This document shows, piece by piece, positions 1-5,630 of a stretch of DNA of 5,638 nucleotides. The DNA is taken from contig JABGQJ010000523.1 of assembly GCA_018648945.1 (NCBI GenBank), positions 1-5,638 of the forward strand, given 5' to 3'. Positions within the stretch are counted from its first letter, which is position 1. Each line of letters starts with the position of its first letter. The position numbers and the translations under genes were made by a program. The notes beneath the pieces were generated by a model. It did not search any database. It was given only the letters and a program-made list of their open reading frames with translations, and was not told the DNA's origin. Source of the DNA: Victivallales bacterium (GTDB lineage Bacteria; Verrucomicrobiota; Lentisphaeria; Oligosphaerales; Lenti-02).

Positions 1-1
1 T

Positions 2-63
2 ACCTCCGAACCTGGCCAGAGCACGGGGGAGCCACGGGTTGGCTCTGGTCAGGATGCGGAGGT
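2..63. repeat. Long imperfect palindrome upstream of the operon
   Basis: ACCTCCG (2-8) is complementary to CGGAGGT (57-63). Inside it, CCTGGCCAGAGC (11-22) pairs with GCTCTGGTCAGG (42-53) with one G-T wobble. The two arms are separated by small internal loops, AA and ATG. The result is a stem of about 19 pairs closing a 19-base G-rich apical region. An alternative inner stem AGCCA/TGGCT (30-34/40-44) is possible. There is no T-tract on the + strand after the stem, so it does not look like an ordinary intrinsic terminator in that direction. It may be a dispersed palindromic repeat or the 3' structure of an upstream gene outside the window. The pairing is seen directly; the role is unknown. Confidence 0.7.
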
Positions 64-72
64 GGTGGTGGT
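61..72 (+). repeat. Short GGT trinucleotide run
   Basis: Four perfect GGT units follow directly on the palindrome, and GGCGG continues the G-rich track to 77. This is a low-complexity tract with no evident coding role. The open frame that crosses it would encode a run of Trp and has no ribosome binding site. Confidence 0.6.
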
Positions 73-95
73 GGCGGACGGCTGATCGTGGGTCA

Positions 96-127
96 TGGCT
101 CCGCCGGGCTGAACCCGGCGGTGGCCA
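96..127. repeat. Strong hairpin, perfect 8-bp core
   Basis: CCGCCGGG (101-108) and CCCGGCGG (114-121) are perfect complements around the loop CTGAA (109-113). The stem extends through a small internal loop (T against TG) with TGGC (96-99) and GCCA (124-127). That gives 12 pairs, nearly all G-C. No T-tract follows on the + strand and no A-tract precedes it, so an intrinsic terminator is unlikely in either direction. It resembles extragenic palindromic elements. The pairing is direct observation; the classification is inference. Confidence 0.65.
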
Positions 128-321
128 GGCGCACGCGCTCCCCCGTGTTGATCGTTCAGCCAAGATGGAAGGGTCGCGGGTAGCCGGACTCCCAAAGGGC
201 TCCAGTTGGAGTGAGATAGCCCTGAGCGCGGCGCGGTCGGCCTGGCATCCCGTTGGCTCCGCATGTAGCGTAAACCACTGGACTTGCGAAGCCCCCTGCC
301 GCTTACAGGCAACGGGCAAGG
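128..321. other. Leader region with no recognisable gene
   Basis: No credible coding frame is seen here. Frames that cross it lack a ribosome binding site and read as low-complexity translations. GCTCCCCCGTG (137-147) is the exact reverse complement of CACGGGGGAGC (22-32), tying the start of this stretch to the palindrome upstream. GGGCT (197-201) and AGCCC (218-222) could form a small hairpin. CCCGTTG (249-255) and CAACGGG (310-316) are complementary and could fold the 5' leader just ahead of the first ribosome binding site. No convincing -35/-10 pair was found, although the operon promoter should lie here if this is its start. Confidence 0.5.
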
Positions 322-328
322 AAAGGAG
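322..328 (+). promoter_or_regulatory. Ribosome binding site of the first gene
   Basis: AAAGGAG ends 8 bases before the ATG at 337. It is a near-ideal Shine-Dalgarno sequence and supports that start, which also gives a complete signal peptide. Confidence 0.8.
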
Positions 329-336
329 AAAGGAAC

Positions 337-1458
337 ATGGAGCATCCACCCCCACACCGGCGCATAGCGGCCCTCCTGCTCGTCGGTGCAGCCTGTTTCT
401 CCTGCTTCGCATGGATAGATGAGCCCGGTGACATCCACCCGTCCGTTGCCGTGGCCGATGGGGAGTTCCACGTCCTCTTTCAGTGCAACGATCCGCGCAG
501 GAAGATGGGCAAGAGAGGGCGTTTCAGGAACACCTACTCGGCCGAGGGGAAGATCCTCCGCCACCGCATCAAGTCGAGTGCTACCGATCTGCCCATGGTC
601 CCGCCCCTCCCCAGGATTTGGCCCGTCCTGATGACTACGGATACGGGGAAGAGCGTCCTGTCGAACCTGCGCCAGAAGCATGGGGCCGAGACCTATTTCC
701 TGCAATTCCACAGGGCTTCCGCCGACTGGATGCGGGGCAATCACGCGGAACCGGACTTCACCCCAGGTCCCCTTCCCTACTGCTGGATCGTGGGCAGAGG
801 CGGTGAACGGAAGGTGGAGTACGACTTCCCTGATCTCTGCAAGCTCGTCCCTAGGGCCCGTCGGTACCCGACCGTCATTGAAGGCACGGGGATGGGGGGG
901 ATGGGCGGTGCAGGGGGCATGCAGGTCCGGGGGAGTCTCGAAGAGCGCCACGGTGTGGGCGTCTGTTTCTTGATCCATGACGCGGCCATGTCCGACGAGT
1001 ACGTGTGCTTCCTGGCCAGCGTTCACTTCGATCTCTTTCTGGTCACATTCGACCTGAAAGCGGGCGGCAAGGGGAAGGTCGTCAGGCTGGGAGAAGCCTG
1101 GCGGAGCGTGTTCCCTGCGGCGTCGAGACTGATCGTACGCCGAGGGCAGTTCCTCGTCTCCTTCGTCAGGCTCCCATCGCAACTCGAACGGGGGGTCGCC
1201 TTGATCTTGGCCAGCTACTCACCGGTGACCACGGAACTCACAAGGATCACGGTGACTGCTCTCGAAGGGCCGACCACCACCGTCTCGATGAACTTCATCG
1301 GGAAGCGCATGTTGGTTGCTTGGGGTGCCGCCATGGCTGACCGCACGTCGCCGCCACCCTACGTAGGTCCCAAGACCGCCGGGCCGAGATGGACATCATG
1401 GTCATGGATCCACACGAAAGTGATCGACCTTCCGGACGGCGCGGACGAGAAAGAGTGA
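337..1458 (+). CDS. Exported protein of unknown function, possibly propeller-like
   Basis: This 373-residue protein was not recognised as a named family. Residues 1-9 are polar and basic (HRR). Residues 10-25 form a hydrophobic stretch rich in Ala, Leu, Val and Phe, typical of a Sec signal peptide with cleavage near Ala19 or Ala25. Cys20 and Cys23 are in poor lipobox contexts (GAAC, CFSC), so a lipoprotein is less likely. The mature protein opens with a segment (IHPSVAVADGEFHVLFQC) that resembles the first blade of BNR/sialidase-like beta-propellers, and further beta-rich stretches follow. No catalytic motif was identified. A Gly/Met-rich loop lies at about residues 183-195. The start is supported by AAAGGAG 8 bases upstream. 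It ends 10 bases before the HIT gene, so the two are very likely co-transcribed. A long open frame on the opposite strand (49-1182) is a shadow: it has no domain and crosses the upstream palindromes. The gene call is solid; the fold is a guess. Confidence 0.8.
   Translation: MEHPPPHRRIAALLLVGAACFSCFAWIDEPGDIHPSVAVADGEFHVLFQCNDPRRKMGKRGRFRNTYSAEGKILRHRIKSSATDLPMVPPLPRIWPVLMTTDTGKSVLSNLRQKHGAETYFLQFHRASADWMRGNHAEPDFTPGPLPYCWIVGRGGERKVEYDFPDLCKLVPRARRYPTVIEGTGMGGMGGAGGMQVRGSLEERHGVGVCFLIHDAAMSDEYVCFLASVHFDLFLVTFDLKAGGKGKVVRLGEAWRSVFPAASRLIVRRGQFLVSFVRLPSQLERGVALILASYSPVTTELTRITVTALEGPTTTVSMNFIGKRMLVAWGAAMADRTSPPPYVGPKTAGPRWTSWSWIHTKVIDLPDGADEKE
888..917 (+). other. G-quadruplex-type G-run tract on the sense strand
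   Basis: Four G-runs of 4, 7, 3 and 5 bases (888-891, 894-900, 903-905, 913-917) are separated by loops of 2, 2 and 7 bases (AT, AT, CGGTGCA). A fifth run of five G lies at 929-933. This fits the canonical G3+N1-7 pattern, and because it is on the coding strand it would be present in the mRNA. It encodes the Gly/Met-rich loop of the first gene. The pattern is seen directly; folding and any effect on expression are inference. Confidence 0.6.
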
Positions 1459-1463
1459 GGAGG
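1459..1463 (+). promoter_or_regulatory. Ribosome binding site of the HIT gene
   Basis: GGAGG begins immediately after the TGA stop of the preceding gene and sits 5 bases before the ATG at 1469. The tight arrangement suggests translational coupling of the two genes. Confidence 0.8.
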
Positions 1464-1468
1464 CAGAC

Positions 1469-1942
1469 ATGGCAGACCAATCCTACCCCACGATCATTCA
1501 CGAGCGCGTCGACATGGCGCGACGAGGCGAGAACCCGACGGTGGTCTGTCGCTTGCGTTCCGGCTGGGTCGTGCTGGGCGACGACCAGCGGTTGCCGGGC
1601 TACTCCCTGCTGCTGGCGGACCCGATCCAGGACAACCTGAACGCCCTGTCTGCCGCCGATCGGCAACAGTTCCTGATGGATATGGCTTGCATCGGCGATG
1701 CCCTCATGGAGGTCCTGAATCCCTCACTCATCAACTATTCCATTCTCGGCAACAGCGATCGGGCACTCCATGCTCACATCCATCCACGCTACGACTCCGA
1801 GGAACCCGACAAGCGGCGGACCCACCCCATCATCTACCATTGGCTGAAGCTGCCCTACGTTCAGTTCAACGCAGAACGCGATGCGCCACTCCAGGCGCGC
1901 CTGCGGGAGGCGTTGACATCCCGAACCGAGATCGTAGAGTGA
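1469..1942 (+). CDS. HIT-family (histidine triad) nucleotide hydrolase/transferase
   Basis: The protein has 157 residues, slightly longer than typical HIT proteins (about 110-150). The signature triad HAHIHPRY lies at residues 101-108, with His101, His103 and His105 in the H-x-H-x-H arrangement. In characterised HIT enzymes the last His of the triad is the nucleophile that attacks the alpha-phosphate of a nucleotide substrate. The N-terminal half has the usual strand-rich segment (VVLGDDQRLPGYSLLL) and a helix (about residues 56-75) that forms the nucleotide pocket in the family. Known activities include dinucleoside polyphosphate hydrolysis, nucleoside phosphoramidate hydrolysis and nucleotidyl transfer; the sequence does not distinguish these. 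There is no signal peptide, so it is cytoplasmic. GGAGG 5 bases before the ATG supports the start. It lies between two exported-protein genes, an unusual place for a HIT enzyme. Family assignment is firm; substrate is unknown. Confidence 0.93.
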   Translation: MADQSYPTIIHERVDMARRGENPTVVCRLRSGWVVLGDDQRLPGYSLLLADPIQDNLNALSAADRQQFLMDMACIGDALMEVLNPSLINYSILGNSDRALHAHIHPRYDSEEPDKRRTHPIIYHWLKLPYVQFNAERDAPLQARLREALTSRTEIVE

Positions 1943-1966
1943 CGGGGACGTACGTAGATAGCCTTG

Positions 1967-1972
1967 ATGGAG
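1967..1972 (+). promoter_or_regulatory. Ribosome binding site deciding a TTG start
   Basis: ATGGAG ends 7 bases before the TTG at 1980. The only nearby in-frame ATG (2010) has a pyrimidine-rich upstream stretch with no Shine-Dalgarno sequence. Starting there would also remove the first ten residues of the signal peptide, including its basic end. The TTG start is therefore preferred. Confidence 0.65.
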
Positions 1973-1979
1973 TCTTCCC

Positions 1980-3338
1980 TTGCATCGAGTTCTTGCCGTC
2001 CTTCTCACCATGAGTCTTCTCTCCCACGCCAATGATCTCTGCCGAATCGACATCGTCGAAGAGGGCAGTGGCTGGCCGGTGCCGCTGGTGGAACTGCGCA
2101 CCACCCATGGCGTCCGGTTCGTCTCCGACAACGCGGGGGTCATCGCCTTCGACCTGCCGGAACTGATGGGGGCGGAGACGTGGTTCTTCGTGGAGGGACA
2201 CGGCTACGGGGTGGACAAGGACGGCTTCGGCTATCGCGGAGTGCGCCTGACTCCCCAGCCCGGCCAGCGGCTGACCGTGAAGGTGAAGCGGCAACTTCCC
2301 GCCAAACGGCTGGGGCGCATCACCGGTGGCGGCCTGTTCGCCGAGGGCCAGAGGCTCGGCCTGGCAACGGATTGGCGCGACCAGGGCATTCTCGGCTGCG
2401 ACAGTGTCCAGACGGCGGTGCACAAGGGGCGGCTCCATTGGATGTGGGGCGATACGACGATGGCCAAGTACCCGCTCGGGCGGTTCCACATGACCGGCGC
2501 CACGACCAAACTGCAACCGCTGCAATCCTTCGAGCCACCGGTTCGCTTGCGGTATGAATACGTGATCGGAGAGGACAAGAGTCCCCGGGTCATCGCGCGG
2601 ATGCCCGGCAGCGGCCCCACGTGGCTCGGGGGATTCGTGAGCCTGCCCGACAGAGAAGGTCGCGACCGTCTGGTTGCGACCTACGTCAAGATCAAGCCGC
2701 CGCTGACTGCCTACGAGACCGGACTTTGCGTCTGGGACGATGAAGGGGAGAGCTTCGCTCGGCATCGCGTGCTGTGGACCAAGACCGACGAGTCCCCCAA
2801 GAAGCCGGTGGGCTCCGAAGGCCATGTAGTGTTCTGGACGGACGAAGCTGGCAAGAAATGGCTGCTGTTTGGCGACCCTTTCCCTCACCTCAAATGCCCG
2901 GCGACCTTCGAAGCCTGGGATAACCCCGACTCCTGGCAAGCGTTAAAGCCGCAGGAGACCGTGCCCACCGTCGACGGCAAGCAGCAGATCAAGCCCCACC
3001 GTGGCTCCATCGCCTGGAACGCCTACCGCAAGCGCTGGGTGGCGGTGTTCACGCAACTGCATGGCAAGCCCTCGTTCCTGGGCGAGATCTGGTATGCCGA
3101 AGCGGACGCGCCCACGGGACCGTGGGGAGGGGCGGTCAAGGTGGTGACGCACGCGAACTACACCTTCTACAACCCGCGCCTGCACCCGGAGTTCACCCCA
3201 GCGGACTCGCCGATTCTCATCTTCGAGGGGACCTACACCAAGCAGTTCGCCAACCGCCCGCCCGCCACCCCACGCTACGACTACAACCAGATCCTCTACC
3301 GCCTCGACCTCGACGATCCGGCCCTTGTCCCCAAGTAG
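1980..3338 (+). CDS. Exported protein with N-terminal beta-sandwich-like segment and glycosidase-like beta-propeller
   Basis: The protein has 452 residues. Residues 1-17 (MHRVLAVLLTMSLLSHA) form a good signal peptide ending at an SHA cleavage site. Residues about 20-105 look like a carboxypeptidase-regulatory/Ig-type beta-sandwich (VPLVELRTTHG, then a 'DNAG..AFDLPE' turn). From about residue 107 a long beta-rich segment begins with GGGLFAEGQRLG and continues with LGCDSVQTAV (138-147) and HWMWGDTT (153-160). These motifs recall DUF4185 and five-bladed propellers related to GH43/GH32-type glycosidases. The later 'HRGSIAWNAYRKRWVAVFTQ' and 'EIWYAEADAPTGPWG' resemble repeated propeller blades. 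Catalytic acids could not be assigned, so enzymatic activity is not claimed. It is probably periplasmic or extracellular. The start is a TTG at 1980 (ribosome binding site at 1967-1972), which preserves the complete signal peptide. It follows the HIT gene by 37 bases in the same direction. Export and propeller-like character are well supported; a role in polysaccharide binding or cleavage is inference. Confidence 0.9.
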   Translation: MHRVLAVLLTMSLLSHANDLCRIDIVEEGSGWPVPLVELRTTHGVRFVSDNAGVIAFDLPELMGAETWFFVEGHGYGVDKDGFGYRGVRLTPQPGQRLTVKVKRQLPAKRLGRITGGGLFAEGQRLGLATDWRDQGILGCDSVQTAVHKGRLHWMWGDTTMAKYPLGRFHMTGATTKLQPLQSFEPPVRLRYEYVIGEDKSPRVIARMPGSGPTWLGGFVSLPDREGRDRLVATYVKIKPPLTAYETGLCVWDDEGESFARHRVLWTKTDESPKKPVGSEGHVVFWTDEAGKKWLLFGDPFPHLKCPATFEAWDNPDSWQALKPQETVPTVDGKQQIKPHRGSIAWNAYRKRWVAVFTQLHGKPSFLGEIWYAEADAPTGPWGGAVKVVTHANYTFYNPRLHPEFTPADSPILIFEGTYTKQFANRPPATPRYDYNQILYRLDLDDPALVPK

Positions 3339-3410
3339 GACCGTGTGTTCGGAATGTGAGGCGAGGGGCGATGCCCTCTCATCCCCATCCAGTATGGAGA
3401 CCGCAACCCC
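3339..3410 (+). other. Intergenic gap with small hairpin and ribosome binding site
   Basis: GAGGG (3363-3367) and CCCTC (3374-3378) can form a 5-bp hairpin with a 6-base loop. There is no T-tract, so termination here is unlikely and read-through to the next gene is expected. GGAG at 3396-3399 is the probable ribosome binding site for the ATG at 3411, at a rather long spacing of 11 bases. Confidence 0.4.
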
Positions 3411-4229
3411 ATGGCGACGACCTACGGCATGTCAGCAAGCCTCTTCGGTGAGATCCCCTTCCCCGACCTCGTCCTGAAACTCTCGGCAGAAGGCTGGCGG
3501 CAAGTCGAGTTGGGGTTTCTCTCTACGCCGGACGCAGACTGGCGTACCGACGTGTCCAGAGCGCGCCAGCTACTAGCCGATGCCGGTATCGCCGTGCCTT
3601 CGGTGCATGTCGCGTCGGCTGGCTGGAACGTGGCCGATCCGGAGGAGGACATTCGCCAGCTCGCTCTCGCCCAAGCGATGGACTGCCTGGCCCCCGCCGC
3701 CGCCATCGGCGCGCGCGTAGTCATCTGCCACCACAACGCTCCCCGCGTGCCGTTCCAAGCCGGGGACCGCGCGGCCAGCATGTCGCGATCCCGCGAGAGC
3801 CTGAAGGCGCTCGCCGATCATGCCGCCACTCTGGGGCTTCAACTGGCGGTCGAGAACCTGCCGCAACGCCACACGCCCCGACCAGGCGGCCCCATCGAAG
3901 ATGTCCTCGAGATCATCGATGGCCTCGGCGACCACATGGGCGTCTGTGTGGACGCAGGACACAGCAACGCCAACGGGCGTGGTGCCGACGACGAAGTCAG
4001 AATTGCCGGCGACAAGCTGCTGGCGGTCCACATTCAGGACAACGACGGCTTGGGCCAGGATCAGCATTGGCTGCCAGGCACCGGCACGACCGACTGGCAG
4101 CGGCTTATCGCCGCTCTCGACGAATGTGCGCCGACCTGCATCCGGACATTCGAGGTCGGGGCCAACGGAGAGAATCCGGATGATGTGCTCGTGCAACTGA
4201 CCAGTCTAAGAGACGACTGGCTGACATGA
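3411..4229 (+). CDS. Sugar phosphate isomerase/epimerase family protein (xylose isomerase-like TIM barrel)
   Basis: The 272-residue length is normal for this family. It starts in the usual way (MATTYGMSASLFGEIPF) and contains the family's metal-binding residues at the ends of barrel strands: Glu148 in LAVENLP, Asp181 with His184 in VDAGH, His207 in VHIQDND and Glu248 in FEVG. The segment after His207 (DNDGLGQDQHWLPGTGTTDW) is the classic 'D..H...G.G..dw' loop followed by the last helices. Members of this superfamily (AP_endonuc_2) bind a divalent metal and isomerise, epimerise or dehydrate sugars, inositols or related keto acids; the substrate cannot be read from sequence. There is no signal peptide, so it is cytoplasmic. 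It could process sugars released outside the cell if the neighbouring exported proteins act on glycans, but this is inference. It lies 72 bases after the propeller gene and 37 bases before the radical SAM gene. Family assignment is firm. Confidence 0.95.
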   Translation: MATTYGMSASLFGEIPFPDLVLKLSAEGWRQVELGFLSTPDADWRTDVSRARQLLADAGIAVPSVHVASAGWNVADPEEDIRQLALAQAMDCLAPAAAIGARVVICHHNAPRVPFQAGDRAASMSRSRESLKALADHAATLGLQLAVENLPQRHTPRPGGPIEDVLEIIDGLGDHMGVCVDAGHSNANGRGADDEVRIAGDKLLAVHIQDNDGLGQDQHWLPGTGTTDWQRLIAALDECAPTCIRTFEVGANGENPDDVLVQLTSLRDDWLT

Positions 4230-4252
4230 TGGAACCATTGACATCGCCGGGC

Positions 4253-4257
4253 AGGAG
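4253..4257 (+). promoter_or_regulatory. Ribosome binding site of the radical SAM gene
   Basis: AGGAG lies 9 bases before the ATG at 4267, well placed for that start. The preceding TTGACA at 4238-4243 has no matching -10 hexamer 16-18 bases downstream. Confidence 0.7.
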
Positions 4258-4266
4258 TGCCACCAC

Positions 4267-5571
4267 ATGTACCAACTGAAACCCTTTGGCGTCTACATTC
4301 TGGATACCGTGACCGGGGATCCAGATTCGCTGGCGCGCGTAGAGCGCATCCTGGCGGCCCTCGACCTCCCGCTGGGAACTGCCCGCATCTTCCGTGCGGA
4401 CGAGGCGGCTGAGGTGATTCGGGAGGTCAGCGCGTGGGTGCCGGACAGTGGACCGGCTGTGCCCTGGCAACACCAACGGGCGTTGGTTTTCACCAGGATC
4501 CGGATCGACAGGACGGAGCGGGCGGAGCCATTGCAGTTGGCGGCAGGCGTCTCGGAGGCGAGTCTGCGCAATGTGCTGGGCTACCTGCAATTGGTCCGCG
4601 ACACGCACGCCCCAGCTGACGACGAGCGCGCGAACATGGTCTGCTGGAACACGCAGGATTTCGGCGTCATGCACGGTTGTCCCCATGGTTGCCAGTACTG
4701 CGGCGTCGGCAAGAGCGCGAAAATGACGGTCATCGGGACCAATCTGGAGGAGTACATGGAGAAGGTGGTCGGCCCGACCATCGAGGCCCATCCCGCACAG
4801 AAGTGCTTCCGGTTGCTTGGCTGGGTCGCCGACATTGCCACCTTCGAGCCGGAGTACGGGGCCTTCGAGCTGTTCCTCGCCAAGCTGGCAGAATACAAGG
4901 ATCGCTACGGCTATTTCCACACAGCCGGGAACAACGTAGATTGGATCGAGGATGTGCCCAACCGCGACCGCCTGATCGGGGTCTGGAGCCTGACCTGCAA
5001 GACCGGCGAGGAAGTGATCGAGCCAGGCTCCCCGACCAATGCGCAACGCATCGAAGCCGCCCGCAAGTGTCAGTCCTGGGGGTTGCCGGTCCGGTTCAAG
5101 TTCAAGCCCACGATTCCGGTCAGGAACTGGCGGCAGGAGTACGCCCAGACCATCGCGACGATCTTCCGCGAGAGCAAGCCCGAATCCATCGGCTTCTGTG
5201 TGCTCATGTGGATGACCTTCGATCAGCTCTGCAAGAAGATCGACCCCGATCTGTTGGACCCCGAGTTTGTGGCCGGGGCGCGGCGACATGCCGAGGAGTT
5301 GCGGGATGTCCGCACCGGCCCCTTCCCTCACGAACTGCGCGCCACGGTCTACCGTTTCCTCATCCAGGAAGTCCGCAAGCACGATGCCCACATCCCTCTC
5401 TACATCTCCACGGAAAGCCGGGAGATGTGGGAGGAACTGAAAGGCGAGCTCGGGCAGAATCCCGGTTCGTTCGTCTGCGGCTGCAACCCCATCCAGGCAC
5501 CGGGGCCGAGAATGCTGCCATCCGGCGTCCTGTCCCGGTCGACCTACCGGGACGCCAGGCGTCCGGGCTGA
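4267..5571 (+). CDS. Radical SAM protein, spore photoproduct lyase-like family
   Basis: The protein has 434 residues. CPHGCQYC at 138-145 is a canonical CX3CX2C motif: Cys138, Cys142 and Cys145 should bind the [4Fe-4S] cluster that cleaves S-adenosylmethionine. Downstream, EPGSP (252-256) followed by RIEAAR (261-266) and a Pro-Ile-Pro..W segment matches, from memory, the pattern of spore photoproduct lyase (EPGTSP...RIEAA...), and VDWI (about 225-228) matches its HHVDHL region. B. subtilis SPL uses a Cys (Cys141, in FEASCTSD) as hydrogen donor. Here the aligned stretch FRLLGWVADI (181-190) has no Cys; the nearest is Cys180. The Tyr that follows the third cluster Cys in SPL is Gly here, while the Tyr before it is kept. 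The reaction may therefore not be thymine-dimer repair. FVCGCNP holds an extra Cys pair (404, 406). Residues 418-434 are encoded within palindromic DNA and look non-native. It is cytoplasmic and the last gene of the cluster. Confidence 0.93.
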   Translation: MYQLKPFGVYILDTVTGDPDSLARVERILAALDLPLGTARIFRADEAAEVIREVSAWVPDSGPAVPWQHQRALVFTRIRIDRTERAEPLQLAAGVSEASLRNVLGYLQLVRDTHAPADDERANMVCWNTQDFGVMHGCPHGCQYCGVGKSAKMTVIGTNLEEYMEKVVGPTIEAHPAQKCFRLLGWVADIATFEPEYGAFELFLAKLAEYKDRYGYFHTAGNNVDWIEDVPNRDRLIGVWSLTCKTGEEVIEPGSPTNAQRIEAARKCQSWGLPVRFKFKPTIPVRNWRQEYAQTIATIFRESKPESIGFCVLMWMTFDQLCKKIDPDLLDPEFVAGARRHAEELRDVRTGPFPHELRATVYRFLIQEVRKHDAHIPLYISTESREMWEELKGELGQNPGSFVCGCNPIQAPGPRMLPSGVLSRSTYRDARRPG

Positions 5572-5575
5572 CGCC
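5524..5575. repeat. Nested inverted repeats across the 3' end of the radical SAM gene
   Basis: GGCGTC occurs at 5524-5529 and 5558-5563, and its complement GACGCC at 5551-5556 and 5570-5575. This gives two successive potential hairpins with the same stem sequence, separated by one base. Inside the first, TCCCGGT (5533-5539) pairs with ACCGGGA (5546-5552) around the loop CGACCT; this uses bases that the outer stem would otherwise use, so the two folds are alternatives. The repeat covers the last 16-17 codons and the stop. There is no T-tract. Such reiterated palindromes are typical of dispersed extragenic repeats; that reading is inference. Confidence 0.65.
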
Positions 5576-5594
5576 CCGGGGACCCCACCCCCGT

Positions 5595-5630
5595 GGCTCC
5601 CGCCCACGAGATTTCGCCAGTGGCGGGGCC
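5595..5630. repeat. GC-rich hairpin downstream of the operon
   Basis: GGCTCCCGCC (5595-5604) plus CAC (5605-5607) pairs with GTGGCGGGGCC (5620-5630), with single-base bulges, around the loop GAGATTTCGCCA. It is followed by GAAGGCGG and not a T-run, so it is not a clear intrinsic terminator, though it could act as a 3' stabilising structure. It overlaps the 12-base element CCCGTGGCTCCC (5590-5601), which is the reverse complement of 27-38 at the other end of the window. Confidence 0.5.

Noticed and set aside
1..150. CRISPR array or tandem repeat array
   Set aside because: The repeats are inverted, not regularly spaced direct repeats, and there are no unique spacers of constant length.
284..312. 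TTGCGA as a -35 box for the operon promoter
   Set aside because: At 17-base spacing the -10 position reads AGGCAA, with no TATAAT-like sequence. No promoter is claimed.
337..405. First gene product as a lipoprotein
   Set aside because: Cys20 is preceded by GAA and Cys23 by CFS; neither is a good lipobox. An ordinary signal peptidase I site is more likely.
39..422. 127-codon + strand frame across the upstream non-coding region
   Set aside because: It begins inside the palindrome, encodes a Trp run from the GGT repeat, lacks a ribosome binding site and overlaps the well-supported gene at 337.
49..1182. 377-codon open frame on the minus strand opposite the first gene
   Set aside because: It runs through the upstream palindromes and ends in a low-complexity Thr/Ser tail. 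The + strand frame has an ideal ribosome binding site and a signal peptide.
1866..2939. 357-codon open frame on the minus strand opposite the propeller gene
   Set aside because: No domain was recognised, and it overlaps a + strand gene with signal peptide and propeller motifs as well as the end of the HIT gene.
3363..3378. Intrinsic terminator between the propeller and isomerase genes
   Set aside because: The stem is only 5 bp and no T-tract follows.
4238..4266. Perfect TTGACA hexamer as a -35 box of an internal promoter
   Set aside because: The sequence 17 bases downstream is CACCAC, with nothing like a -10 box at any normal spacing. The hexamer is probably chance.
4105..5607. 500-codon open frame on the minus strand opposite the radical SAM gene
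   Set aside because: No recognisable domain and a composition typical of an antisense frame in GC-rich DNA. The + strand carries an unmistakable CX3CX2C radical SAM protein with a ribosome binding site.
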